From positions 1 to 50,136 of the forward strand of contig JAPLDA010000004.1 of NCBI GenBank assembly GCA_026391945.1: DNA of 50,136 nucleotides, in the 5' to 3' direction. Shown piece after piece: positions 37,168 through 45,202 of the stretch. The DNA comes from Bacteroidota bacterium (GTDB lineage: Bacteria; Bacteroidota; Bacteroidia; AKYH767-A; 2013-40CM-41-45). The translations under genes were made by a program, and so were the position numbers. The notes under the pieces are model-generated. The model ran no database searches. It saw only the letters and a program-made list of their open reading frames with translations, and was not told the DNA's origin. The first letter of the stretch is position 1. Every line of letters starts with the position of its first letter.

Positions 37168-37740
37168 ATGAAACAACCGTTATTCACGAAATATGTTTTG
37201 CCATTTATCCAGTGGTATGTGCTGATGATTTTTCTCGCCATTGCCATTGATTATTTTCTTCACCGGCTACATCTCGTTGCTGTGGGCCGTTATCTTGGCT
37301 TCACCGGGACGTTGGTCATCGTGGTTTCATTTGTTTACTCGCTCCGGAAATATAAAGTGATCGAATCCGGTTCTCCGAAAAAACTTTTGTTGCTTCACGA
37401 ATACCTTGCCTGGGCGGGCTCCGTCATGATTCTTGTTCATGCCGGCATCCATTTCAACGCCATCTTACCCTGGCTTGGCATCCTGATGTTGCTGATTGCT
37501 GTTGCCAGCGGACTGATCGGAAAATTTCTTTTGAAGGATGCCAGCGAAGCATTGAAAAACCGAAAACAGGAATTAATCAATTCAGGGATTGACAAAGAAG
37601 AAGCAGACAAAAAACTTTTCTTTGATACGATCACCGTTGACCTGATGAAAAAGTGGCGGGTCGTTCATTTGCCGATTACATTATTGTTGGGACTGCTGAC
37701 ATTGATTCACATCATCACCATCGTTATGTTCACGAAATGA
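37168..37740 (+). CDS. Predicted diheme b-type membrane cytochrome
   Basis: 190-residue inner-membrane protein with about five hydrophobic helices (roughly 10-30, 43-60, 76-97, 99-122, 163-187). Histidines fall in two transmembrane pairs with identical spacing: H77-x13-H91 and H167-x13-H181, the pattern of stacked bis-His heme b in cytochrome b and ferric-reductase-like proteins. H95 is also near. A charged loop of about 40 residues (ALKNRKQELINSGIDKEEADK) separates the last two helices. I know no named family with certainty. The stop overlaps the ATG of the decaheme gene (ATGA), so the pair is probably made together. Confidence 0.8.
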   Translation: MKQPLFTKYVLPFIQWYVLMIFLAIAIDYFLHRLHLVAVGRYLGFTGTLVIVVSFVYSLRKYKVIESGSPKKLLLLHEYLAWAGSVMILVHAGIHFNAILPWLGILMLLIAVASGLIGKFLLKDASEALKNRKQELINSGIDKEEADKKLFFDTITVDLMKKWRVVHLPITLLLGLLTLIHIITIVMFTK

Positions 37741-38618
37741 AAAAAACCATTGCCTGGGGAATTGCTGCGGTTTGTATCTGGATGATGATTCAGTTTCCTC
37801 ATGCTATGCTTAACCCCGGAGAACTGGTAAAAGGGCATCAGGACCTGAATCAAAAATGCCTTGCCTGTCACAATCCTTTTTGGGGAATCGCAACAGACAA
37901 ATGCATTGCCTGCCATACGCTTTCTGAAATCGGCAAAGACACGATTGATTTTAAAGACTCCCTTTCAAAAAGGAATAAAATTTTATTTCATCAGAATCTA
38001 AGCAATACCGAATGCACACTGTGTCATACCGATCACAAGGGAATAAAACCGGATGTCTCGCTGAGTAATTTCTCACACGACCTGTTGTCCGGCGGCGATG
38101 CATCCAAATGCAACAGTTGCCACCCGTCGCCTTCCGATAATCTTCATAAGCAGGTATCCGCTTCCTGCAACAATTGTCACAATACCAAAGGATGGAAATC
38201 TTCTGTGATTTTTAATCATGACATGATACAAGGTACAGATACAAACAATTGTTCGGCCTGTCATCAAAAGCCAAATGACTCCTATCATAATGCTTTAAAA
38301 GACAACTGTAATAAATGCCACGGCACTGACAAATGGATTCCGTCGACCTTCGATCACTCATCTTGTTTTCAACTCGATCAAAACCACAATGCCACATGTG
38401 TTACCTGCCATACCAATAATAATTTCAGCGCTTACACATGTTACGGTTGCCATGAACATTCAGAAAATAATACAGCTGGCAAACACATTGAGCATGGCAT
38501 TGGAAATTTCAGCAACTGTGTTTCCTGTCACAAGAGCGGTAATGAACACGACATGGAAGGACGTGAAAATTCAAAGGGCGAACATGGTGATAAAAAAGAG
38601 CATGAAGGAGATGATTAA
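37737..38618 (+). CDS. Decaheme c-type cytochrome
   Basis: 293-residue exported or membrane-anchored protein. An N-terminal hydrophobic segment (about 4-24) acts as signal or anchor. Ten CxxCH heme-binding motifs are counted: residues 41-45, 56-60, 93-97, 125-129, 144-148, 172-176, 191-195, 221-225, 235-239 and 261-265, with further histidines available as distal ligands. The C-terminus (about 266-293) is strongly charged and His-rich. The layout recalls cytochrome c3/c7 and doubled-CxxCH proteins. The ATG at 37737 gives a normal signal; a longer frame gives none. With the diheme b protein it could carry electrons across the membrane into the periplasm. Confidence 0.9.
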   Translation: MKKTIAWGIAAVCIWMMIQFPHAMLNPGELVKGHQDLNQKCLACHNPFWGIATDKCIACHTLSEIGKDTIDFKDSLSKRNKILFHQNLSNTECTLCHTDHKGIKPDVSLSNFSHDLLSGGDASKCNSCHPSPSDNLHKQVSASCNNCHNTKGWKSSVIFNHDMIQGTDTNNCSACHQKPNDSYHNALKDNCNKCHGTDKWIPSTFDHSSCFQLDQNHNATCVTCHTNNNFSAYTCYGCHEHSENNTAGKHIEHGIGNFSNCVSCHKSGNEHDMEGRENSKGEHGDKKEHEGDD

Positions 38619-38642
38619 TTCCATTTTTTCGGCGGGCATTTG

Positions 38643-38680
38643 TTTCACGCAGGGAACGCTGAGAAACAGAGAGCGCAGAG
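38643..38680 (-). repeat. GC-rich intergenic repeat, half copy C
   Basis: TTTCACGCA, G, GGAA, then GCTGA matches the left arm of copy B (TTTCACGCA at 38762), and GCGCAGAG resembles the reversed right arm. It lies just after the decaheme stop. Confidence 0.5.
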
Positions 38681-38760
38681 AAGAGTTGAGTGATATTTTT
38701 GTGGGCTCTGCTTAAAATTTAATCGTGTCAGGTTAATTCTACACAAGTCCCCATGCTAAT

Positions 38761-38867
38761 ATTTCACGCATGGAATGCTGAATACCGGAGGTCGCAGGGA
38801 TTCGATTCATGATATTGCTCTGCGTCCTCCGCTCCTCTGCGCCCTCTGCGTGAAATTGAATATCGCC
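38761..38867 (+). repeat. GC-rich intergenic repeat, copy B with terminal inverted ends
   Basis: The unit starts ATTTCACGCA (38761-38770) and TGCGTGAAAT (38847-38856) is its exact reverse complement. The part from 38794 to 38867 is the counterpart of copy A. CTCTGCGCCCTCTGCGT is typical of a class of imperfect intergenic repeats found in many genomes. The gap 38619-38895 has no gene. Confidence 0.65.
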
Positions 38868-38895
38868 AGGAAAAATAATTCCGATTATAAAAAAG

Positions 38896-39678
38896 TTACA
38901 CCAGCCTGAACTCATCCGCATCATCGGCAAACGCAAATGTTTTTCGAAAATCAATCAAGGCTTGTTTGTTCAGAACAATGGTTTCCATGGATTCTTCACC
39001 GGGCTTTGTTTGGCTGAGCCGTTCTCCTTTGAAATCAATCACAGAAGAATAACCGGAATGATAAATATTATTACCATCGTTACCGATCCTGTTCACCCCG
39101 GCTACATAACTTTGGTTTTCAATCGCGCGCGCCACAAGCAATTGCTTCCATGCATGAACCCGGCGATCCGGCCAGTTGGCAACGTAGATGAGCAAGTCAT
39201 AATCTTCCTGCTTCGTTCGCCTGCTCCACACAGGAAAACGAAGATCGTAACAGATCAGCGGACAAATCTTCCACCCGTTTATTTCAGCAATCATTTTTTT
39301 ATTTCCGGGTGAATATGTTTCCTGTTCATCAGCGAGACGGAACAAATGCCGTTTGTCATAACAATCAAATGTTCCATCCGGTTTCATCCAGATGAGGCGG
39401 TTGAAAAACCTTCCATCTTCGGAAATAATTACACTCCCTGTCAGCACACATTTTTTTTCAATTGCTTTTTTGCGGAGCCACTCTACCGTTTTCCCGTTCA
39501 TCATTTCAGCACACCCTTTCGCATTCATCGTAAATCCCGTGCTGAACATTTCAGGAAGGATCACGAGATCGGTTCCTTCGGCTACGGATGCCAGCTTCTT
39601 TGAAAATATTTCCAGGTTTGCATCTGTGTCTTCCCAAAAAAGTTCTGATTGTATGATGGTGATGGTAAGGTCTGTCAT
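38896..39678 (-). CDS. Omega-amidase-type nitrilase family protein
   Basis: Carbon-nitrogen hydrolase, 260 residues, with the catalytic triad E43 (LPEMF), K109 (YDKRHLF) and C143 (ICYDLRFP). The motif arrangement and length fit the YafV/omega-amidase subgroup, which hydrolyses alpha-ketoglutaramate or alpha-ketosuccinamate. ATG at 39678 is chosen: it is two bases after the transaminase stop, whereas the longer frame adds unrelated residues overlapping that gene. Genomic pairing with the transaminase supports the glutamine transaminase/omega-amidase pathway (inference). Confidence 0.88.
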   Translation of the reverse strand: MTDLTITIIQSELFWEDTDANLEIFSKKLASVAEGTDLVILPEMFSTGFTMNAKGCAEMMNGKTVEWLRKKAIEKKCVLTGSVIISEDGRFFNRLIWMKPDGTFDCYDKRHLFRLADEQETYSPGNKKMIAEINGWKICPLICYDLRFPVWSRRTKQEDYDLLIYVANWPDRRVHAWKQLLVARAIENQSYVAGVNRIGNDGNNIYHSGYSSVIDFKGERLSQTKPGEESMETIVLNKQALIDFRKTFAFADDADEFRLV

Positions 39679-39680
39679 GA

Positions 39681-40841
39681 TTACGAAATTTTCATCAAAC
39701 GTTCCGCTGCCATCTCCAGCGTCTCTTCTGTTTTGGCAAAACAAAACCTCAGCAGTTTCTGATCAATGCCTTCATGGTAGAAAACAGAAATTGGTATGGA
39801 AGCCACTCCAAATTCTTTGGTCAACCGTTTTGCAAACTCCGTATCTTTTTCATTCGTGATGGCGCTGTAATCAAGCAACTGGAAATAAGAACCCGATGCA
39901 GGCTTCCATTTGAACTTCGAACCGCTGATCTGCCTGATAAAAAAATCGCGCTTCGCCTGGTAAAACTCCGAAAGGCCCTCATACATTTCTTTCTTCTTCA
40001 TGTAATCCGCCAGTGCATACTGAATCGGCGTGTTGGCACAGAACACCATGAACTGGTGAACCTTCCTGAACTCGGCTGAAAGATTCGTAGGAGCCAAACA
40101 ATATCCCATCTTCCACCCGGTGGTGTGGTACGTTTTACCGAATGAAAAAATGACAAAACTTCTTTCCGCTAGTTTCGGGTAACGGCAAACGCTTTCATGT
40201 TTCAACCCGTCGAAAATAATATGCTCATACACTTCATCGCTTAAAATAATAATTCCTGTTCCGGAAGTAATTTTCTCCAGTTGTTTCATGTCATTCTCGG
40301 TAAGTACCGAGCCGGTCGGGTTTTGCGGAGTGTTGATCATGATCATCTTCGTGCGGCCGGTGACTACTTTTTTCACCGCTTCCCAATCGATGTTGTAATC
40401 GGGAGCTTTGAGCTGAACGAATACAGGAATTCCTCCGCAGAGTTCAATGGCGGGAACATAACAGTCGTACGCCGGTTCCACCACAATCACTTCATCGCCT
40501 TCACGGATCACCGAAGCAATGGCCGTAAAAATGGCTTGTGTGCCTCCGCTGGTAATGGTGATTTCCGAATCGGGATGATACGAAGTTCCATAGAGGCTCT
40601 CCATTTTTTCAGCAATGATTTCTCTTAATGGAAGAATGCCCTGCATCGGTGCATACTGGTTCATTCCTTTTTTCATATAGAGATTTACCAGCGAAATTAA
40701 TTCGGGCGAAGTTTCAAAATTCGGAAAGCCCTGTGATAAATTAATTGCTTTGTGTTCGTTGGCAAGCGCCGACATGATTGTAAAAATCGTGGTACCGGCT
40801 TTGGGAAGTTTTGAAATGATGTTTTGGGGAAAGGTCGGCAT
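39681..40841 (-). CDS. Class I/II aminotransferase, methionine/glutamine type
   Basis: PLP enzyme of 386 residues in the kynurenine/glutamine transaminase (YbdL-like) group. Visible: LSQGFPNF, QYAPMQG, NTPQNPTG (substrate/PLP Asn174), SDEVYEH (D202) and the Schiff-base lysine K236 in SFGKTYHTTGWK. These enzymes transfer the amino group of glutamine to the keto acid of methionine or aromatic amino acids; the next gene product would remove the amide from the product. The terminator at 40879-40909 separates it from the phosphorelay genes upstream. Confidence 0.9.
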   Translation of the reverse strand: MPTFPQNIISKLPKAGTTIFTIMSALANEHKAINLSQGFPNFETSPELISLVNLYMKKGMNQYAPMQGILPLREIIAEKMESLYGTSYHPDSEITITSGGTQAIFTAIASVIREGDEVIVVEPAYDCYVPAIELCGGIPVFVQLKAPDYNIDWEAVKKVVTGRTKMIMINTPQNPTGSVLTENDMKQLEKITSGTGIIILSDEVYEHIIFDGLKHESVCRYPKLAERSFVIFSFGKTYHTTGWKMGYCLAPTNLSAEFRKVHQFMVFCANTPIQYALADYMKKKEMYEGLSEFYQAKRDFFIRQISGSKFKWKPASGSYFQLLDYSAITNEKDTEFAKRLTKEFGVASIPISVFYHEGIDQKLLRFCFAKTEETLEMAAERLMKIS

Positions 40842-40878
40842 GCAACAGGAAATAAAAACAGGTGAGTTGTAAAATTAA

Positions 40879-40909
40879 AAAATCCGCCCGGCGATGCAGA
40901 ACGGATTTT
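40879..40909 (-). terminator. Rho-independent terminator after the phosphorelay genes
   Basis: Perfect 8-bp stem AAAATCCG/CGGATTTT with a 15-base loop. On the minus strand it ends in a T-run (ATTTTTTAATTTT), placing it after the membrane-anchored receiver and before the aminotransferase start. Confidence 0.7.
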
Positions 40910-40961
40910 GTTTTTTATTATTTCATTGGCGTGATCCGCAAACGGATTTCTGTGATGCGTA

Positions 40962-41477
40962 CTATACCCATGCCGGATCTTTGATCATTCCAAGTTTATA
41001 AAGAATGATGATGGCAACAATCACAACCACGAATGCAATTGCGAAGGTGAAGGTCAGCTTCTTGTAAAGTCTTGCTTCGCCCTGTAATTTCATCCTCTTG
41101 ATGATGTTGAAGATGACATTTTCCGAACGGTGAAACGCGCTTTCGCTTTTCACGATGTAATCGAACGCACCGTATTTCATGGTGTTCACCGCCACTTCAA
41201 TCCGGTCCTGTCCGCTGAACATCACCACTTCGGTTTCGGGTTTCGCCGCTTTGATCTCCTTCAGGATTTCGGTTCCGTTCATGGCATTCTTCCCGATCTT
41301 GTCGAAATTGTAATCGAGAAAAACCACCTGCGGGTTGAGCGAAAGATTTTTCAGGCATTCTTCTCCTGAATTGAATATTTTAATGTCGAACGTCGAATAT
41401 TTGCTGAGGTAATCCTGCAACATCATCGCCTGCATCTGGTCGTCATCAACAATGAAAATCATTTTTACTTCTGCCAT
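40962..41477 (-). CDS. Response-regulator receiver with C-terminal transmembrane helix
   Basis: 171 residues. A receiver domain (1-125) keeps the acidic pocket D11-D13, phosphoacceptor D55 (VVFLDYN), the serine in MFSGQ and K110. After a short linker comes one hydrophobic helix (about 141-160, LTFTFAIAFVVVIVAIIILY) and a short tail. A receiver fixed to the membrane with no output domain is uncommon; it could recruit or sink phosphate at the membrane. It follows the Hpt gene by 61 bases, in which a TATTTTTG (-7-like) sits at 41507-41500 on the minus strand, without a clear -33. Confidence 0.88.
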   Translation of the reverse strand: MAEVKMIFIVDDDQMQAMMLQDYLSKYSTFDIKIFNSGEECLKNLSLNPQVVFLDYNFDKIGKNAMNGTEILKEIKAAKPETEVVMFSGQDRIEVAVNTMKYGAFDYIVKSESAFHRSENVIFNIIKRMKLQGEARLYKKLTFTFAIAFVVVIVAIIILYKLGMIKDPAWV

Positions 41478-41538
41478 GTTTGTCTTGGTTTAGGGTGATC
41501 AAAAATAAAAAAAGTTTTGATTGATCCGGCAGCGATGG

Positions 41539-41889
41539 TCATGCTTTATTCACTTCCGCCTGCAACTCGGCAATCGCCTTTTCACATATTTCTTTGAAAG
41601 AAGCAAACAAAGCGGGCAATTGGTCCAGGTTGATTTTCTCCCCGGCATATTGTTCAATGGTTTTTACCAGTCCTTCGCCCTGCCTGATTCCCATGTAGGT
41701 AATCTGCGGCTTCAGGCTGTGTGCCGTGGCCCTCAGCCCGTCGTAATTCCCGCTCTGCAAAAGGCTTTGCATGGCATCGAGCTGCCCGGGACACATCTGT
41801 AAAAAGATGTTGATGTACTTAACAATTTTATCACGGCTTCCGCCGGTAAACGATTGAAGAAAGGTAAGATCGGTGATGTGGTCGCTCAT
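41539..41889 (-). CDS. Histidine phosphotransfer (Hpt) domain protein
   Basis: 116-residue single-domain protein. The phosphorelay histidine is H57 in TAHSLKPQITYMG, the Hpt signature. The rest is helical and without other domains. It lies 22 bases after the hybrid kinase gene, in the same direction, so it probably receives phosphate from that kinase's C-terminal receiver and passes it to one of the nearby stand-alone receivers. Confidence 0.9.
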   Translation of the reverse strand: MSDHITDLTFLQSFTGGSRDKIVKYINIFLQMCPGQLDAMQSLLQSGNYDGLRATAHSLKPQITYMGIRQGEGLVKTIEQYAGEKINLDQLPALFASFKEICEKAIAELQAEVNKA

Positions 41890-41911
41890 AATTTTTATTT
41901 GTCTGTATAAA

Positions 41912-43552
41912 TTAATTAACGGATTTTTTCCTCGTATTCATTGCAAGTTTGTTGAGTAAATCCTGCGGGATAAAAGGTTTCGCAATATAGTCATCCATTC
42001 CGGCCTCGAAACACCTGTCCACTTCATCTTTCGTAACATTGGCCGTCATGGCGATGATGGCAATTTTATTTTCGGGAAACGGAAATGTTCCCCTGATCTG
42101 TTGTGTCGCTTCGAAGCCATCCATTTCAGGCATCTGGATATCCATGAGGATCACATCGTACCGGTTTGCACGGAGCATCTCAAGTGCTTCCTTTCCATTC
42201 TCTGCAATTTCGATGACGATTTCTTTCACCATTTCCTGCAACGTATCAACGGCCACCATCTGGTTGAACTGGTTGTCCTCCACGAGCAGGATTTTTATTC
42301 CTCTTATTGCATCCGGTGAAACATCGGATTCGTTCATCATTTTTTTACCGATGGCTTCCGCCGATCCGATTTCATACGGAATCTTAAAACCAAACGTAGT
42401 TCCTTTTCCGTAGTGGCTGTGCACATACATGGAGCCGTTCTGCAATTCGACCAGTTGTTTGGAAATGGTGAGTCCCAAACCTGTGCCGCCAAACTTCCGC
42501 GTGGTGTCGCTGCTTGCCTGCGAGAAGCTTTCGAAGATCGTATTCAGTTTTTCTTCCTTGATGCCGATGCCAGTGTCGGTTACTGAAAAATCAACGACCA
42601 CCTGGCTTCCGGACGTGCTGTGCTTCTTTACAGCAATGCTCACGGAACCCGAGTCGGTGAACTTGATGGCATTGCCTGTGAGGTTGATCAGCACCTGGTT
42701 CAGCCTTACCGGGTCTCCCTTCAAAGCAACAGGCAGTTGTTCGTCGACCTGGAAATTCAGTAAGAGTTGTTTCTCTTCCGCTTTATAATGCATGGTATGA
42801 AATACCGTTTCCACCGCATCGCTGACGAGGAAATCAATTTTTTCAAATTCCATTTTACCGGCCTCGATCTTGGAAAGATCAAGAATGTCGTTGATGATGA
42901 CGAGGAGGTTTTCGGATGACTTCCTGATGATGTGAAGATATTTTTTCTGTTGTTCCTGCAGTTCAGAATTGATGAGGAGGTTGGTCATGCCGATGATGGA
43001 ATTCATCGGTGTACGGATTTCATGGCTCATGTTGGCCAGAAACTGTTGCTTGAATTTTTCCGATTGCTCCGCTTTTATTTTTTCAAGTTCGGCGCGTTCT
43101 TTTGCAATGATGGTGATGCCAAGCCGCTCATGTGCTTCCATTCCCTGCCTGATGAGCCGCTGCTCTTCGATGGTTTTATAAATGGTGGTTTCCAGGTCCT
43201 GGAAATCGATCGGCTTGGTGATGAAATCAAATGCTCCGCGGTTCATGGCGGTGCGGATGTTCTCCAGGTCGCCATAAGCCGATACGACCACCGCTTTGGA
43301 ATGTTTTTTTTGTTCCTTGATTTTGATGAGAAGCGTAAGGCCATCCATTACCGGCATGTTGATGTCGGTGAGCACGAGGTCGAAATCATCACCGGCAGCA
43401 TTCAGTTTATCGAGCGCTTCCATTCCGTTGCCCGCAAAATCGAAAGAGATTTCGTTGCTCCTGATTTTATGACGAAAGCGTTGCCGGATGAGAAGCTCGA
43501 GATCCGGCTCATCATCGACCACTAATATTCTTGCAGGAGCATTTTCTGCCAT
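41912..43552 (-). CDS. Hybrid sensor kinase, receiver-HisKA-HATPase-receiver
   Basis: 546 residues, apparently cytoplasmic with no transmembrane segment. Order: receiver with D63 (LVLTDINMP) and K113; a helical linker (about 125-168); HisKA with H177 (MSHEIRTPMNS); ATPase with N-box (LNQVLINLTGNAIKFT), DTGIGI and GGTGLGLTIS; then a second receiver with D471 (LMDIQMPEMDG). The input is thus itself a phosphorylatable receiver, so the kinase is gated by another kinase rather than a ligand domain. A promoter-like pair lies at 43579-43608. Confidence 0.94.
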   Translation of the reverse strand: MAENAPARILVVDDEPDLELLIRQRFRHKIRSNEISFDFAGNGMEALDKLNAAGDDFDLVLTDINMPVMDGLTLLIKIKEQKKHSKAVVVSAYGDLENIRTAMNRGAFDFITKPIDFQDLETTIYKTIEEQRLIRQGMEAHERLGITIIAKERAELEKIKAEQSEKFKQQFLANMSHEIRTPMNSIIGMTNLLINSELQEQQKKYLHIIRKSSENLLVIINDILDLSKIEAGKMEFEKIDFLVSDAVETVFHTMHYKAEEKQLLLNFQVDEQLPVALKGDPVRLNQVLINLTGNAIKFTDSGSVSIAVKKHSTSGSQVVVDFSVTDTGIGIKEEKLNTIFESFSQASSDTTRKFGGTGLGLTISKQLVELQNGSMYVHSHYGKGTTFGFKIPYEIGSAEAIGKKMMNESDVSPDAIRGIKILLVEDNQFNQMVAVDTLQEMVKEIVIEIAENGKEALEMLRANRYDVILMDIQMPEMDGFEATQQIRGTFPFPENKIAIIAMTANVTKDEVDRCFEAGMDDYIAKPFIPQDLLNKLAMNTRKKSVN

Positions 43553-43578
43553 ATAAAAACGAGGCTAATACTGATTGC

Positions 43579-43608
43579 TAAAATTACATTATTTACCGGC
43601 ATCTGCAA
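43579..43608 (-). promoter_or_regulatory. Near-consensus promoter for the hybrid kinase operon
   Basis: On the minus strand TTG (43608-43606), 19 bases, TAATTTTA (43586-43579): one base from TAnnTTTG. It lies in the 80-base gap after the upstream receiver gene, so hybrid, Hpt and membrane receiver may have their own transcript. Confidence 0.45.
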
Positions 43609-43632
43609 AGTGCCGTCTATCCGTGTTTTCCG

Positions 43633-44025
43633 CTATTCCGCAACGTTCCTGTTGTTTAGGTCGTATATTTTTTCCTTCAGCATTTTGAAATCAACCGGTT
43701 TGGTAACAAAATCATTGGCGCCGATCTGCATGGCCTGTTTGAAGTTGTTATCATCGCCATAAGCGGTTACCATCATCACTTTAAGAGACGGAAATTCCGT
43801 CCGGATTATTTTCAAGAGTTCCAATCCCGTCATTCCCGGCATGTTGATGTCTGACAGCACAAGGACCATGTCGAACGGATTCAATGTTCGAAGGTACCGG
43901 AGCGCCTCTTCCCCGTTGAATGCAAAATGCATTTTGAATTCTCCTTCCTTCAGTTCTTTTCTGAAACGTTGGGTGAACAGCAGTTCCACGTCCTGTTCAT
44001 CGTCAACAATCATTATGTTGATCAT
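43633..44025 (-). CDS. Stand-alone response-regulator receiver
   Basis: 130 residues, receiver only: acidic pocket (IMIVDDEQD), phosphoacceptor D59 (LVLSDINMPGMTG), T in VTAYGDD and K in VTKPVDF. It closely resembles the N-terminal receiver of the adjacent hybrid kinase (same RQRFR/TQRFRKEL and TKPVDF-type motifs), suggesting duplication. No output domain. It is first in the minus-strand phosphorelay cluster and divergent from pdxA. Confidence 0.92.
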   Translation of the reverse strand: MINIMIVDDEQDVELLFTQRFRKELKEGEFKMHFAFNGEEALRYLRTLNPFDMVLVLSDINMPGMTGLELLKIIRTEFPSLKVMMVTAYGDDNNFKQAMQIGANDFVTKPVDFKMLKEKIYDLNNRNVAE

Positions 44026-44093
44026 GTTGCCTGGTTTAATGTGAGTAAAAATAAGGAATTATTCACGTCCTTTCCTTTGCTTTCACTTTCTTT

Positions 44094-44101
44094 TACCTTT
44101 G
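44094..44101 (+). promoter_or_regulatory. -7 element (TACCTTTG) upstream of pdxA
   Basis: TACCTTTG matches the TAnnTTTG consensus 17 bases before the ATG at 44119. The only TTG upstream gives a spacing of 14, shorter than usual, so the -33 is uncertain. Confidence 0.4.
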
Positions 44102-44118
44102 CCGTATATATTATTGAC

Positions 44119-45189
44119 ATGAGCAATCAGCAAGACCAGGAAGGAAAAATTAAAATAGGAATTACCTGTGGCGATGTGAATGGAATCGGCCTCGAGGTCA
44201 TCATGAAAACTTTTCTCGATAACCGGATGCACCAGGTTTGCACGCCAGTCATTTACGCCAGCGCCAAACTGGTTTCGTTCCAGCGAAAGCTTCTGAACAT
44301 GACGGAGTTTAATTACAACACGGTAAGAAGCAGCAACGAAATCATCCTGCGCAAAACGAATGTGATCAATTGCTGGGAAGAAGAGATCCCGGTGGAATGG
44401 GGAAAGCCAACGGAACTGTCGGGCAAGTATGCATTGCGTTCCATCCAGGCCGCTGTAACCGATCTCAAAGAAAATAAAATTGATGCATTGGTCACGGCTC
44501 CTATCAACAAGCACAACATCCAGGGACCGGAATTTAAATTTCCCGGTCACACCGAATATTTTTCTTCCCTTTTCAATACACCCGAATACCTGATGTTCCT
44601 GGTGAGCGACAACCTGCGCGTGGCAACTGTTTCCGGGCATGTGCCGATAAAAAATCTCGGTGGTGACGTGAGTCTTGATAAAATTCTTAGCAAACTCCGC
44701 CTCATGAACCGGTCGTTGAAAAGAGATTTCGGAATACGCAAACCAAAGATTGCCGTACTCGGACTCAACCCTCACGCCGGCGACAATGGTTTGCTCGGTT
44801 CGGAAGAAAAAGAAATGATTGCTCCTGCTGTTAAAAAAGCATTTGATGAAAATATTTTTGTGTACGGCCCGTATTCCGCCGATGGTTTTTTCGGTTCAGG
44901 CGCCTATGCAAAATTCGATGCCGTGCTGGGAATGTACCACGACCAGGGACTTGTTCCTTTTAAGGCACTGAGTTTTACATCGGGTGTAAACTTCACTGCC
45001 GGGCTTCCGATCATCCGCACCTCCCCCGATCATGGCACCGCTTACGACATTGCCGGGAAAGGGCTTGCTTCAGAGGATTCGATGCGCGAAGCCATCTACT
45101 ATGCCTGCGACATCCTGCAAAAAAGAAAAGAGTATGATGAAGTGAATGCGAACCCGCTGGCGTTTTCAAAACAGGGAAGGGATCAGTAA
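44119..45189 (+). CDS. pdxA: 4-hydroxythreonine-4-phosphate dehydrogenase
   Basis: NAD-dependent step of the DXP-dependent pyridoxal phosphate pathway. 356 residues from the ATG at 44119. Seen: GDVNGIGLEV at the start, TAPINKHNIQ, GHTEY and YHDQGLVPFK (metal-binding histidines), TSPDHGTAYDIAG. A longer frame from 43927 would cover a region antisense to the receiver gene and is rejected. dxs, in the same window, supplies the DXP for this route. It converges on the hydrolase gene with a 13-base gap. Confidence 0.96.
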   Translation: MSNQQDQEGKIKIGITCGDVNGIGLEVIMKTFLDNRMHQVCTPVIYASAKLVSFQRKLLNMTEFNYNTVRSSNEIILRKTNVINCWEEEIPVEWGKPTELSGKYALRSIQAAVTDLKENKIDALVTAPINKHNIQGPEFKFPGHTEYFSSLFNTPEYLMFLVSDNLRVATVSGHVPIKNLGGDVSLDKILSKLRLMNRSLKRDFGIRKPKIAVLGLNPHAGDNGLLGSEEKEMIAPAVKKAFDENIFVYGPYSADGFFGSGAYAKFDAVLGMYHDQGLVPFKALSFTSGVNFTAGLPIIRTSPDHGTAYDIAGKGLASEDSMREAIYYACDILQKRKEYDEVNANPLAFSKQGRDQ

Positions 45190-45202
45190 AATTTTTTTGT
45201 GA

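Noticed and set aside
43927-44118. N-terminal extension of pdxA
   Set aside because: The extension is antisense to the receiver gene, and the canonical N-terminus with GDVNGIG begins after the ATG at 44119.
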